From Brachypterus glaber (lineage: Eukaryota; Arthropoda; Insecta; Coleoptera; Kateretidae), in NCBI GenBank assembly GCA_958510825.1, contig OY294049.1, forward strand, positions 30,780,774 to 30,844,773: 64,000 nt of DNA, given 5' to 3'. Positions 52,668-63,162 of the stretch are shown here, piece after piece; within the stretch, counting starts at the first letter, position 1, and each line of letters begins with the position of its first letter. The notes under the pieces were generated by a model. It searched no databases and was not told the origin of the DNA. It saw nothing but the letters and a program-made list of their open reading frames with translations. The position numbers and the translations under genes were made by a program.

Positions 52668-53872
52668 CGTCGGCTTACAAGTAAAAGTCACTTTTTTGCA
52701 AAAATGGGATTTTTATGGCACTGTAATTAATTTTTGATGATCTATGTACAGGTAAACCGAAATAACTTCTAGGTGGACTGCCAAGGGAGTTACCCACTAT
52801 ACAAAACGCACCAATTTGATTTTGATTGAAATTTTATCTGGCAATAGGCACTAAGTCACTTAGTGCACTTAGTGCGTTTTACTTGTAGATTATTTCAAAT
52901 GTTTCTGCACTAAGCGACTTAGTGTTTGTTTGTTTTCCGAAACGGGCATTTTTGTAGTGTTGTTTTTAGTTTTCTTTTTGTATTTTACAAGCTAAAATTA
53001 AGTTAAAATGTGTAGTCCTGGTGCCAAAATATTTGCTTTGCTAAAAAACAATGAAGAGAACCAGAGAAAAATGATAATTTTTTATTTGAGGTTATGTTAT
53101 TATTTCTAAAAAAGAGTTAATTTATAAAAATATGATTGCTTGAATCATTTATATGATACAATATCGCGTTATTTATTTTACTGTCAAAAGCATTCAAATT
53201 TTGCTATGTTAAAGTTGATGGAATAGAGACAGAACAGAGAAACAGAACTTTACCTGTAAAATGACAATGCTTTTTACGTGTACTTTTCATGTGTTTATAA
53301 TTATTGACTTTAGAAGACGCTTCTTTGCCGGCACAGCCGATAGCCTCTGAAAACTGTCTTAGTTCTGGCATATTAAGCAGTTTCATATAATTAATACTAA
53401 TTAATTATTATTATTAATTTTGGAAACGTTCTTTAAACAATTAAAAAGTCCAAACCCTTCTTTTAATAATCTAGTTTTTGAAAATTTATGTAAACATCTT
53501 CTTTTCTACTTTATAGTTATACATTACGTTTAATTATCATGATAATAGAAGGGTTTTAACTTTAAATACTTGTTTTTTATATTATTTTATTGACTTAGTG
53601 CTCTTTACTTGTAAGCCGACGTCGTGGGCCTATAAGTAAAAGGCACTAAGTCCATGTCTTTTTTTTTAATTTAGTTGAATTAAACTACTTCAATTTTTCT
53701 TTATTTAACTGCAAATGGGACATTATTATGACCAAACATGTCATTGCGATCTGTGGTAGTTTTTTTCCAAAAACAATTATTACAAAAATTAAAAAACAAC
53801 AAGGAAAGTTAAATTTGTCAATATCTCAAAACCATGTTTCTGTACTTAGTGCTCTTTACTTGTAAGCCGACG
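52668..53872. mobile_element. Inverted-repeat element (1.2 kb) between gag and protease
   Basis: Ends CGTCGGCTTACAAGTAAAAG and, as reverse complement on the right, CGTCGGCTTACAAGTAAAGA. Flanked by ATAT on both sides (52664-52667 and 53873-53876). Further copies of the end sequence occur inside at about 52865-52890 and, facing each other, at 53595-53640. The word CACTAAGTCACTTAGTGC recurs. Removal restores the gag-protease frame neighbourhood. No known transposase; superfamily not assigned. Confidence 0.7.
53233..53386 (-). CDS. Possible short exon inside the inverted-repeat element
   Basis: Minus-strand frame from ATG 53386 (MKLLNMPELRQFSEAIGCAG) through SSKVNNYKHMKSTRKKHCHF to CAG|GTAAAG, a consensus splice donor near 53255. 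It is the only protein-like stretch in the element; basic and cysteine-containing, it could be the first exon of an unrecognised transposase. No family identified. It could equally be chance. Confidence 0.2.
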
Positions 53873-53994
53873 ATATATTCATATGTTGGAAATCCTGTAC
53901 CGGAAAATCCTGAGTTTCTGGGCTTGCTTGAGTATGCTGAACCAAGTCGCCAGACTCCTGGTTCCTTTGCGAGTTTAAATGGAACGTTCTGTTA

Positions 53995-54035
53995 GAATTT
54001 GAGAGGCCCCTGGTTCGATCCCCGGTATCTCCACC
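53995..54035 (+). other. 3' half of a tRNA (Ala-like) including CCA, inserted in gag
   Basis: The plus strand reads GAGAGGCCCC, T arm CCTGGTTCGATCCCCGG (one mismatch), TATCTCC, discriminator A and CCA. This looks like a mature tRNA from the 3' side of the anticodon stem to the CCA end; TCTCCA endings are usual in insect tRNA-Ala. CCA is normally added after transcription, so its presence suggests the piece entered as reverse-transcribed RNA. It is antisense to gag, as expected for first-strand cDNA joined to the element. Confidence 0.5.
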
Positions 54036-54722
54036 AGAGGAGTAGTTGAGGTTTGATTATTTTGCTGATTAAAATTATTTGAGTTAGCGTTAGCATTTTG
54101 TCGTCTAAAACAATCATTTATAGAATGCCCTGGGCGTTTACAGTAATTGCACGTTATCGTAGCTTGGTTACGTTGTTGATCGTTTGAGGGTGGATAGCGG
54201 TTAAATGAATATCTGTCTATTTAATTGTCTAGGATAAGTTCGTTGATTTTCAAGGTATGAAAGTTATTCGCGGCTAATGCGAGCATACGCTTCTAGGATT
54301 GTTTGGGGGTTTGATGCCCTTACGGTACTACTAATTTTTGGATCTAATCCAGTTAGGAGAGTGTCCAAACACATAGAATCGATAATAATGTTTTGTGCGT
54401 ATTTTTGATCGGGGCTCAGATTCTGTCTATTTATGGCAGCGTATAATTTTGAATTATGACTTTGGATACGATTGGTAAATAGTAACGGTGATTCATTATT
54501 TCCTTGTTTCATTAGTTGGAGATCGCGCATTAATCATGAAAGGTCCCTAATATCCCCAAAATGGGTTAATAGAAGATCCTTTATACTTCCCCAAGTAACT
54601 AACTTGTAGTTCTCGATTATTACATGCTCCTCTTTAATGCGAGGTTGCATATTTTCGACAGGAGGTTGTATATCAACATGAGGTTGATCATTTTCAACGG
54701 AGGGTCTCTGGTCTAGGTCAGT
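53995..54722 (-). pseudogene. Errantivirus-like gag
   Basis: ATG at 54725-54723 (MTDLDQRPSVENDQPHVD). An in-frame TGA at 54536-54534 is followed in the same frame by RDLQLMKQGNNESPLLF and RIQSHNSKLYAAI, Gag capsid-type motifs. A zinc knuckle CNYCKRPGHSINDC (C-x2-C-x4-H-x4-C) lies near 54112-54153 in a shifted frame. The last residues run into a tRNA-derived insert. It would package the element RNA if intact. Confidence 0.75.
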
Positions 54723-54943
54723 CATATTGAGGTACTTAGTTTCTAAATGAACGTAATTAAACAATAAAGTAAAGGAATATTTAAGGATACAAAGTATATA
54801 AAAATAACAAAAGACAAGAATATCACTTACACAAGTTGATGTGTTGCCTTCATCAGTTTGGTTCGAAGAACTTAAGTTCGTTTCACTTTTTAAGAATATG
54901 AATTCACACGTTGGTTACTTAGTTCGCCAACGTAAAGTGGATC

Positions 54944-54960
54944 CTACCGACTGCGCCAAT
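54944..54960 (-). promoter_or_regulatory. Primer binding site of the errantivirus-like element
   Basis: On the minus strand, directly after the LTR, TTGGCGCAGTCGGTAGGA begins with TGG one base in. TGGCGCAGTC-type binding sites are usual in insect errantiviruses. The tRNA species is not assigned. Confidence 0.65.
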
Positions 54961-55073
54961 GTTAAGTTTCGCTTAACACATAAGGGTTTTTAAAAAATAT
55001 TTATACAAAAGAATTGTAAAAATAACACGTTACATTGAATGATCAAAAAATAATGAATGATGAATAATTCTAA
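54961..55073 (-). repeat. 5' LTR of the errantivirus-like element, inner part
   Basis: TGTTAAGTTTCGCTTAACAC to GAATAATTCTAA, next to the PBS. It matches the left portion of the 3' LTR, with a small deletion of an AACTTAAAC-type stretch. Cut by the Penelope-like composite. Confidence 0.88.
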
Positions 55074-55115
55074 TAGTCAAAAACAAAAAATAAGGTCCTT
55101 TACCCCATATATTTA

Positions 55116-55172
55116 TTAAAAAACACCGGTTTCGAGCTCTTATTAAACTGAGCCCATCTTCAAGGTGGTAAC
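55116..55172 (-). ncRNA. Degenerate hammerhead-like motif, left Penelope end
   Basis: On the minus strand: CACC, TTGAAGA, stem GGGCTC/GAGCTC with loop AGTTTAATAA, GAAA, CCGGTG. Relative to the right copy four bases (CGGT) are missing after CCGGT, removing the cleavage-site region, and the first core base is T rather than C. Not expected to cut. Confidence 0.4.
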
Positions 55173-55319
55173 TACAAGAAAAAATATAATCATAAGTACA
55201 CCAAAGTTACACACTAAGTAAAATACAAAACATTAAACGTATATCAACATATTCTACTCACATTTAAGATAATAAAAATAATAATAAAAATTGAGCTATC
55301 TCGTCAATAATAAAAGAAA

Positions 55320-56055
55320 TAGTGAGTTATATCAAGTGTATCGAAAATTCGTGGGAAAACCTAGTGTAAGTGACGAAAATTCTGGAAGTCTCGACTCAGA
55401 TGTGTTCCAAAGTGAGTACAACACAAATTTAGTAAATAAATCGTTGAAATATTAATTGAAACTAACAGAGCGCGTAAACTGTCATCTAGAAAAGCGAATT
55501 AGAGATCAAGAGGAAATTAATTTTCTACTAAAACCACAAATAGCGCCCATAAATAAAAATCAAATAGCTGGAACGAAACCTTAAATCTTAAATATACCTA
55601 CAATAACCGTAAAGAATAAGCGAATAGCTGATAACACTGTTTTGCCGCAAGTCATCTCAGCAGCAAAAAACAATGCACCAACAAAAATAAACACCACAGG
55701 CAAAGTCACACATAAACTGCTTACTGCCGCTGTCAGCTGATTCGGTAAACACTGAAAATGTAAACACTAGCTTTGTCACTGTAACTCATAAAAAGCCCAA
55801 GAAAAATACTGGTATTTTGGGAAAAATACTCAAGCAAATATTAAGGGAGTAGCTAAAATGGCATCTATTTATGTTATCAGAATAGAAGTTGTTGTGACTG
55901 AAAAAACAATGCAAGAATATTTAACCTCCAAGGGCTTTAAGGACATTGAAGTTAAACTTGGTTACTCTAAACACCCTACATTATATAAATCTTTTATTAT
56001 AACAGCCCCTGACAATTTTTTATACAGCCTGTCAAGAAACAAACTGATAACATAA
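55320..56055 (+). pseudogene. ORF1 of the nested Jockey-like element
   Basis: Pieces read ENSGSLDSDVFQSEYN and later THKKPKKNTGILGK, leading to the 65-codon frame MASIYVIRIEVVVTEKTMQE...LTSKGFKDIEVKLGYSKHPT. The last part matches the C-terminal domain found in ORF1 of several insect Jockey-type elements. Stops occur near 55455, 55585 and 55740. It likely bound RNA. Confidence 0.6.
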
Positions 56056-56056
56056 A

Positions 56057-58888
56057 TGGTCCGGATTTTAAATTTACTATATTCTATCAAAATATACAAT
56101 GTCTACGAAACAAAATAAACGAAGTGGAAGCTTTTATTGAAGAAAAGTTTGCCATGCTGTGTTTTAATGAAACTTGGCTTTATGACCAGGAGATTGATTT
56201 TTTTTAAATTAAAAATTTTACCACTGTTTCTAGTTTCTGTAGAAAATTAAAAACTCATGGTGGAGTGGCTGAGTTACTGGATAGTACTATAAGTTACAAA
56301 AATCTTGACAATCTAAACTCGTTATCTGTGAAATTTCTGCAATTTTAATCTTAAATATAAACTTAACTGTTGTTACTATTTATAGGTCACCTGCCCCTGA
56401 TGGAGATTGTAACAAATTCATGGAAGTCATTACAAAGTTATGCGACAAAATCAAGTATCAGAAAGAAAATATCGTAATAGTAGGGGATTTTAATATCTAT
56501 TTTAAAAATCAAAACAGGCACAGAGATGATCAAAATGCATTGGATCTTTGTGATTTTTTTAGGGGTTATGGTTTGTACAAAATGGTCGACTCTCCAACTC
56601 GATATGATAACACAATTGATAATATTTTTACAAACATGGAAAATATATCTGCAGTATTAGATACTCATTTGTCTGATCATAAGGGAATATCAATACAGTT
56701 ACAATTTAATGATAACCCAAGGGATAAGGTAATTCAAACAAAAACTAGACCAATAACAAACAGAGGTAAGTCCATTTTGTACAACGAACTCATAAATTTT
56801 GATTGGGCTCCCGTAGTTAATTCAGATAACAATCCTGACACAAAGTTTACAATGTTCTTAGATACAATAATAGAAAAATTCAACTTTGCTTTTCCCGAAA
56901 AGATTATTTAAAAAAAACAGTCAGTTTAATAAAATATTCTGGTTCTCACCACATTTAAAAAGACTTCGTGATACTCTGGGTTTGTTAAAAGACTCGTATC
57001 AAAATCGAAGAACTAATGAATTAAAAATGCTAGTAAAACAATACAAAAAGAAATATAAAACTGAATTAAAACAAGCTAAAATAACGGCTTATGATAAATA
57101 TATAAAAAAATCTAATAATAGTTGTAGATCTAGCTGGAAACTGGTTAACAGAATTAGAAAGCCAGGGAAAACTAAAAGTGATTGTGATATTCCACCGGAC
57201 ACATTTAATAACTTTTTTAAATGTGTACCTAAGGACATTGTAAATACACTCCCCCCCCACAAACGTTGATCCGATTTATCTGATGCTTAATTCTTCTGTT
57301 CCAGATGGTGCCAGTTTCAGTTTCAGAGGGGTTGGCTACATTGAGGTACGGGAAACTATTGATGGTTTGAAAAACAGCAAGAGCAAAGATATTTTTGGTC
57401 TAAATGTTGAAGTACTAAAAATTATAAAAAACGCAATAATATCACCTTTAATCTGATAAATCAATGCATAAATTCTAACGTATTTCCAACTGTTCTAAAA
57501 AAGGCAAAAATTAATCCAGTTTATAAAAAGGGTTGCAAAGCCGACACAAATAATTATAGACCAATTGCATTATTACCAGTTATATCTAAGGTCTTTGAAA
57601 AGCTGCTTTTAGTGCAAGTTGTACAATATTTCGAGAATAATAAACTTTTATCAAAACATCAGTTTGGTTTTAGAAAAAAGCTTTCAACAACGAATGCAAT
57701 ACTCTCTTTCATTGATACCATTATTAAATGTTTTGAAGATGGAGAGTGGTGCTGCTACATTCTTTGATCTAAGTAAGGCCTTCGACTGTGTTTCGCCGGT
57801 GATCCTATTGCGGAAGCTTTATTTTTATGGTTTTTCTCCAGAAACATGTAGGTTAATTATCTCATACCTAACTTCTATATCACAGTGTGTTGTTGTGGAC
57901 GGGGTCATGTCGGATGAGGTTGACATAGATATTGGTACCACAGGGTTCACATTTTGGGCCTTTCCTTTTTCTTATATATGTCAATGACTTACCCTACATG
58001 ATCCAGTCAAACGATGACACATTAAGTGAAATATCTCTTTCTGATGATGAGAAATAGACAGAAATCGATCTAGATAATGTTACATTATTTGCAGATGATA
58101 CGTCATTTAACGTTAATGACAAAAGACTAAATGTCGCAATAGGGTCAAATGGTAGGGCACAGTCGAGGGCTTTACAATGGTTTGGCTCAATCAGACTCTG
58201 CTTAAATTTTGGAAAAACCGTCAATATGATATTTTCATTGCGTCCTTTTGATAAAGGTAGTTATGCACTGAGCACTAAATTTTTGGGTCTATATCTCGAT
58301 CTAGGACTGGTATGGAATGTGCAGGGAGATTCAGTTGCTAGCAAGCTTGGTAAGAGCTGCTATCTTTTGCGTAGTCTCCCTGACTCCTTATCTATATCCA
58401 TATTAAGAGTTGTTTACTTCTCTGTGATTCAGTCTATCCTATGCTATTGAATTTTAGCATGGGGTCACTCTGCCTCCAAAGACAGAGTTTTTGGATTGCA
58501 GAGAAGAGCTATACGGATAATGGATGGTTTGGGGTTCAGAGATGACTGCAAGTTAAGTTTTATTAAGCTGCGTATACTGACATTCCCCTGCTTATTTATA
58601 CTAGAGTGTTTACTATATATAAGACAAAATATGAATAGATTCAGAATATTTGGGTCTGTGCATGACTACAACACTAGACATACCACTAATGTATACCCGG
58701 ACTCTCTGAGGCTGAAGAGGACATCAGTTGGAACAAACTACCATTGCGTTAAATTCTTTAATGTACTACCTCTCCATATACGGAACTTAAAGCAATCTAC
58801 TTTTAAGAGGAAAATTAAAGATTATCTTCTTTTGAAAGGTTTCTATAGTTTTGAAGAGTACTTCTGTAATGACTTCCGTGATTTGTAA
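56057..58888 (+). pseudogene. ORF2 (endonuclease, RT) of the nested Jockey-like element
   Basis: Endonuclease: IFYQNIQCLRNKINEVEAFI, NETWL, VIVGDFNIYF and DTHLSDHKGI. Linker: SSWKLVNRIRKPGKT. RT: AKINPVYKKGCKADTNNYRP, FGFRKKLSTTNAIL, FFDLSKAFDCVSP and VTLFADDTSFNV with both catalytic Asp. C-terminal part LQRRAIRIMDGLG and HDYNTRHTTNVYP is typical of Jockey-type ORF2. About eight breaks between frames. No RNase H. Confidence 0.82.
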
Positions 58889-59164
58889 ATTTTTACGCTA
58901 AAAAACTAATTTTTAATTTTTTTTTCTTAATTTTGTATTTTTTAAATTTTGTATTTTAAATGTACTTGTATTTTAAAGTTGTGTTTTTTTTTTATGTAGG
59001 TAGTAACCTGGAAACATAAGTGTATATGCTTATACTTTTTAATTTTTTCTGATTTTGTGATTTTATTACAAAAATTGTATAATTATTTTAATTGTATTTT
59101 TATTTTGTATTTCGGACGTATGTAAAATATGTAAATATTGAAACATAAATAAATATTTCTTTCT

Positions 59165-59370
59165 ATTTCAATTCTTCTATTGGTATATTTGTAAAGACTT
59201 TTTACATCCAGTGAGGCTAAAATACAGCGGTCAGACAGCTCCATATCTTTAATTTGGTTGACGAGTTCAATGCTATTTTTTATTGCATATTCTGGATTAA
59301 ATTAAAGTTTTTTTTCTTAACTCCGTATTAAGCCATTTGGCCAGTCTATATGTAACGGCCTTATTTAATG
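59165..59370 (-). pseudogene. Penelope-type reverse transcriptase fragment
   Basis: Minus-strand frame: NSIELVNQIKDMELSDRCIL followed by ASLDVKSLY, the RT block with the first catalytic Asp in its Penelope form, with upstream traces of LAKWLN. Frameshifts occur on both sides. It points away from the GIY-YIG frame next to it, so the element is inverted or rearranged at about 59370. Confidence 0.6.
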
Positions 59371-59724
59371 CCTCGACAGTGGAGTAATAGTGGAGTCTAT
59401 ATGTTAAAATGCGGGTGCGGGGCAGAATATGTCGGTAGAACAATTCGTTCTTTTTCTATTAGGACATCTGAGCATGTTAGGTGTATTGGTAAACCAGAGG
59501 ATCAAACCTCCCATTTTGCCAATCATATTAAAGATACGGGTCACACCTTCAACAGAGAAACGGATGTTCGGATTCTACACGTTGAAAGTAATTTTAATAG
59601 ATTAATCTGTCTAGAGGAGTTAGAGATACTTAAATCGTGTAAAAATAAACATACAGTCACACTAAACCGACAAGTCAATTTTCTGAATAACTCATTGTTT
59701 TCAGTTTTAACTTCGAAACATTAG
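59368..59724 (+). pseudogene. Penelope-type GIY-YIG endonuclease
   Basis: 118 codons: SGVYMLKCGCGAEYVGRT gives the paired GVY...YVG motif of GIY-YIG nucleases, with the conserved Arg in SIRTSEH and Glu in ICLEELEIL. C-terminal GIY-YIG domains define Penelope-like elements, where they nick the target. The frame is open to TAG at 59724 but lacks its RT partner in cis, so it is a fragment of a larger pol. Start not determined. Confidence 0.75.
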
Positions 59725-60044
59725 CTCTTATGAACTTCCGACCCTGTTGAATGTGAGACCCGTCGGCTTAGTATTTTAGTAGTTTTTTAAAAATTCCCGC
59801 CTCGATTGTAGGTATGTAAATTTTTTTATGTTGGTACTACTTGTGCAGTACAGGCACTTGTCATTGTCATGTATGTCATATTTGAAATATGTTTTTATGT
59901 TTTATTATTGACGAGATAGCTCAATTTTTATTATTATTTTTATTATCTTAAATGTGAGTAGAATATGTTGATATACGTTTTATGTTTTGTATTTTACTTA
60001 GTGTGTAACTTTGGTGTACTTATGATTATGTTTTTTCTTGTAGT

Positions 60045-60100
60045 TACCACCTTGAAGATGGGCTCAGTTTAATAAGAGCTCGAAACCGGTCGGTGTTTTT
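60045..60100 (+). ncRNA. Hammerhead-like motif, right Penelope end
   Basis: CACC (stem I), TTGAAGA (hammerhead core CTGANGA with C to T at the first base), 6-bp stem II GGGCTC/GAGCTC, GAAA, self-complementary ACCGGT as a stem III that could form between two RNAs, C as cleavage base, GGTG closing stem I. Penelope-like elements are known to carry hammerheads in their terminal repeats. The changed first core base suggests weak or no activity. Confidence 0.5.
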
Positions 60101-60182
60101 TAATAAATATATGGGGTAAAGGACCTTATTTTTTGTTTTTTACTATTATAATATAACCCCACTATGGATCCATACGTTCGTT

Positions 60183-60362
60183 ATGAATAATTCTAAGTTT
60201 AACTTATATACTAAAATATCTGCTGAAGTTGCAGTTCTCACAGTCTGTGAGAACAAACTGTAAACAGTTCTCGGTAATGGACGTGGTGGGCAGTATCGCT
60301 AGACATGTGTCAGCAGTTTTAGTCACGTACCGCACGTTCAACAGATAAGGCGAGATATAACA
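60183..60362 (-). repeat. 5' LTR of the errantivirus-like element, outer part
   Basis: Starts with the duplicated ATGAATAATTCTAA and runs through GAACAAACTGTAAACAGTTC to ATATAACA at 60362. It matches 45367-45548 with a handful of changes. Confidence 0.9.
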
Positions 60363-60366
60363 TATA

Positions 60367-60376
60367 TACTAAGAAA
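60367..60376 (+). other. Leader remnant of the third Ty3 element
   Basis: Only 10 bp separate the errantivirus target duplication TATA (60363-60366) from the gag ATG at 60377. The true leader and LTR must lie left of 45261 or are lost; I could not recognise them there. Confidence 0.4.
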
Positions 60377-61735
60377 ATGACTATTTTGGAAGTAAATAGA
60401 CTTCATAGTGATGAGCTTTCCTATGAATTATCTGTTGGAGGATTATCTTCAGTTGGTACCGTAGATGAGAAACGTGTTAGGTTGAGGGATGCACTTCGGT
60501 CGGAGCGGAATGGTCTTTCAGAATGTCCTAGTGTGGTTAGTTTAGATCCTAGGTCAGAAATTCAAATATGTCAGGATAAATTAGAATTTTTGGAAGCAGA
60601 GATAGGTGAAGTAGATAGACAAAATATTGTCAAGGATTGTTCCTAGACTTACTCATGTGAGACGAAGATTAGGTAGATTAGTATATATACAGGATGATCT
60701 TGGGATTGAAAGAAAAAGGTTGGTTGAGTTATGCATTAGGTTTATTGATAATATAAGTTCAATTCAGGTTGATTTAGTTAATAGACAGGCACATAGTCCA
60801 ACTCTTATCAGATTTAAATGAGTCAAATTCTGATCATAATATTTCGAATAACGATGCTAGTGTTAAGGGTTCAGCACATAGCTTAAACTTTCATCATTAT
60901 ACTGGTTCTCAAAGAGACCTAGCACCACAGATACATATTCAATCTTCGGCATGTCAAAATATAGGTTCTCCAGTTCTTTTTCTGCAGTCTAGGGTAGTTG
61001 AAGAAGGTTCACAATCAATTCATTCACATCGATCTAATTTATATACATTACAACCGGTAGTAAGGGAAAGGAATTCACCCTTCCATTCTACTACACAAGT
61101 GCCCCGCAAAACCTTAATCAAGTTTATCAGCCTCTAAATTTATCTTATTCAGTGGATATAAGTAAACTTAATTTAAGATACAATGGACGTATGCCGAATT
61201 TATGCCAGAAGAGTATGATTTTTCCTTTTGCGAAGAAATTCGTAGGAGAACACAGGGATCTCAAGAAAATGTTTTGACTTTTGTGGTGGCAATGGAAAAT
61301 TTATTTCGAAAATTAAGTTCATATCCATATGAAACAACTCGGGTGCAATTATTTCGCCGTAATCTACTTCCTGCAATTTAAACTCAATTGGCATTTCATC
61401 AGATTAGTAGTACTAATGATTTAATTCGTTTAGGCAGAACAATTGAAGAATCTCAGGGATGCGCTTCAAAATACGTACCTCCATCAACAAATTATAGAAA
61501 TTTGCTTGAGCCTAATTTGGCATATCATAAACCAAACATTATTTTACCATCAGTCGCAGCAATGAGTGGCTTAAGTATAACCTGCTGGAATTGAGATAAG
61601 ACTGGACATACTTTAAGGTATTGTGGAGAAACTAAGAGGTTGTTTTTTTATCGCTGCGGTAGTAAGGGTTTGTACTTTAAATCTTGTACTAGTTGTCAAA
61701 AAAACTTGAAACCAGGCCATCAAGAAGTCGCTTGA
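60377..61735 (+). pseudogene. gag of the third Ty3 element
   Basis: Starts MTILEVNRLHSDELSYEL. A helical N-terminal part (LRDALRSERNGLSECP) is shifted near 60635 into RRRLGRLVYIQDDLGIERKR. The capsid-like region near 61190-61375 reads FVVAMENLFRKLSSYPYETT. The nucleocapsid near 61585-61715 has CWN*DKTGHTLRYC, a CCHC knuckle in which the second Cys codon has become TGA, and a second damaged knuckle (CGSKGLYFKSC). Multiple stops; dead copy. Confidence 0.7.
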
Positions 61736-62670
61736 TGAATAAACTTGATAGGAAATCGGCCATCCCTCATCAAGATCTTTCAGCGGTTAAGGCTAAATTG
61801 GATTATGTTTTAGCTCATGCTAAGGGAGATGTTCGTCCTTATTTAAATGTTTCGGTGTATGGAAAGGAATTACAAGGACTTTTGGATTCTTGGGCATCGC
61901 ATACGATTTTGGGTGGTCAAAGTTGGAAAGAATTGCAACATTATTGTAATTTTGATTACAGTAAAATAAATATTTGTGAAGTAGCGAGTGGTGAAGAATA
62001 TGAAGTTTTAGGATATGTTTCACTAACCGTACATTTATGTGATCGATTGAAAATAATTGAGGTGTTGGTTTTTCCTTCCTTGCCCCTACCTCTTTATCTT
62101 GGATTTAATTTTTGGATTAAAATGGGAATAATCCCTGATTTGTATTCTGATAAATGGTCCTTTCGTGACGAACCAGGTAGTCTAGTATGTTCTACTAATG
62201 TTGCCGCTATCAAGTCGGAAGAATATTTAACTAAAGAACAACTTAAAGAACTGAGTGACCTTATTGGAGAGACTTTTAAAAACAGTGATGGGAAGCTTGG
62301 TTGCACATCACTTGTGGAACATGTTATTCATACTGATTCTACCCGACCTATTCGACTTCGTCATTATCCTATTAGTCCTGCCATGCAAACACAGTTACAA
62401 ACGGAGCTAGATAAAATGCTTTCAGATGATGTTATTGAGCCATCCACATCACCGGGGGCTGCTCCTATTATTTTAATTAAAAAGAGTGATGGAAAATATC
62501 GTTTCGTGGTTGATTTTCGTGAGTTGAATAAAGTAACGACAAGGGACAAATTAAAAGATGCTAAATATCTAACCGCGTTAGATATCAAAGCAGCTTATTG
62601 GCAGATTCCTCTCTCTAAGGAATCTAATCCTTTAACAGCCTTTGCTATACCGAATAGGGGTCTATTTTAA
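61693..62670 (+). pseudogene. pol of the third Ty3 element: protease and N-terminal RT
   Basis: 325 open codons. A protease-like segment LLDSWASHTILG has DSW where DSG is expected, so the active-site loop is altered. RT follows: RPIRLRHYPISPAMQTQLQT, SPGAAPIILIKKSDGKYRF, VVDFRELNKVTTRD, then a short deletion into LKDAKYLTALDIKAAYWQIP and NRGLF before a stop. Related to Ty3 elements but distinct from the two others in the window. Confidence 0.8.
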
Positions 62671-63162
62671 TTTAAAAGGATGCCAATGAGTCTGTCCAAT
62701 GCGCCTGCAACATGGCAAAGATTTGATAGTCATCTTTACATTTAGAGAAATACATGTTTTTCTACTTGTATGATGTAATAATTTGTACATCTACCTTTCA
62801 AAAACACATGGAAGTACTCCGTAAAGTTTTGACACGTCTTAAAGATGCTGCTCTTTCTCTAAATATGGAGAAGTGTGACTTTTGTAAAGCAGAACTACGA
62901 TATTTAGGAAACATCGTGGGTTTCTCAGGTCTTATGGTTGACCCATCTAAGGTAGAAGCTGTCCTCAAAATTCCTTGGCACAAAAATTGTAAATGAGGTT
63001 CGCCGTTTAATAGGTTTGGCTTCATAGTATAGGCAATTTATTCCTGATTTTGCGACACTTGTTGCTCTACTATGTGCTCTTCTTAAAAAGTCTGTAAAAT
63101 TTGTATGGGATGAAAAATGCGAGGAAGCATTTCACACCCTTAAAGATCATTTATCCTCACCT
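62671..63162 (+). pseudogene. pol of the third Ty3 element: RT catalytic region, damaged
   Basis: KRMPMSLSNAPATWQRF continues the RT after the stop at about 62670. 62754-62996 contains FFYLYDVIICTSTFQKHMEV, where the YxDD catalytic box reads YLYD, and VLTRLKDAALSLNMEKCDF with RYLGNIVGFSG. Then RRLIGLASYRQFIPDFATLV-like sequence follows in another frame. The lost catalytic Asp and frameshifts show it is inactive. Confidence 0.75.

Larger units (their letters stand above)
55317..59164 (+). mobile_element. Jockey-like non-LTR retrotransposon nested in the Penelope-like composite
   Basis: ORF1, endonuclease and RT in order on the plus strand, followed by a T-rich 3' UTR ending ACATAAATAAATATTTCTTT near 59160. 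It interrupts the Penelope-like DNA, of which the left end remains at 55078-55316 and the rest from about 59165. No clear target duplication was found. Frameshifts and stops throughout; inactive. Confidence 0.75.
55074..60182. mobile_element. Penelope-like composite insertion in the errantivirus 5' LTR
   Basis: Flanked by the 14-bp duplication ATGAATAATTCTAA (55060-55073 and 60183-60196). The two ends are inverted copies of about 240 bp: 55078-55316 on the minus strand and 59901-60146 on the plus strand (shared GAGCTCGAAACCGGT, TTAATAAATATATGGGGTAA). Between them lie a minus-strand Penelope-type RT piece, a plus-strand GIY-YIG endonuclease and a Jockey-like element. Inverted, partial copies at one site are frequent for Penelope-like elements. 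The right end has an extra ~36-bp tail before the duplication. Confidence 0.75.
45265..60362 (-). mobile_element. Errantivirus-like Ty3 retroelement with env, heavily interrupted
   Basis: Minus-strand element flanked by TATA on both sides (45261-45264 and 60363-60366), the preferred 4-bp target of insect errantiviruses. The LTRs start TGTTATATCTCGCC. Order from right to left: split 5' LTR, PBS, gag with zinc knuckle, protease, RT, RNase H, macro domain, integrase, env, purine tract, 3' LTR. All genes carry stops or frameshifts. Insertions: Penelope-like composite in the 5' LTR, an inverted-repeat element between gag and protease, a tRNA 3' half in gag, and a ribozyme array in env. Confidence 0.9.
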
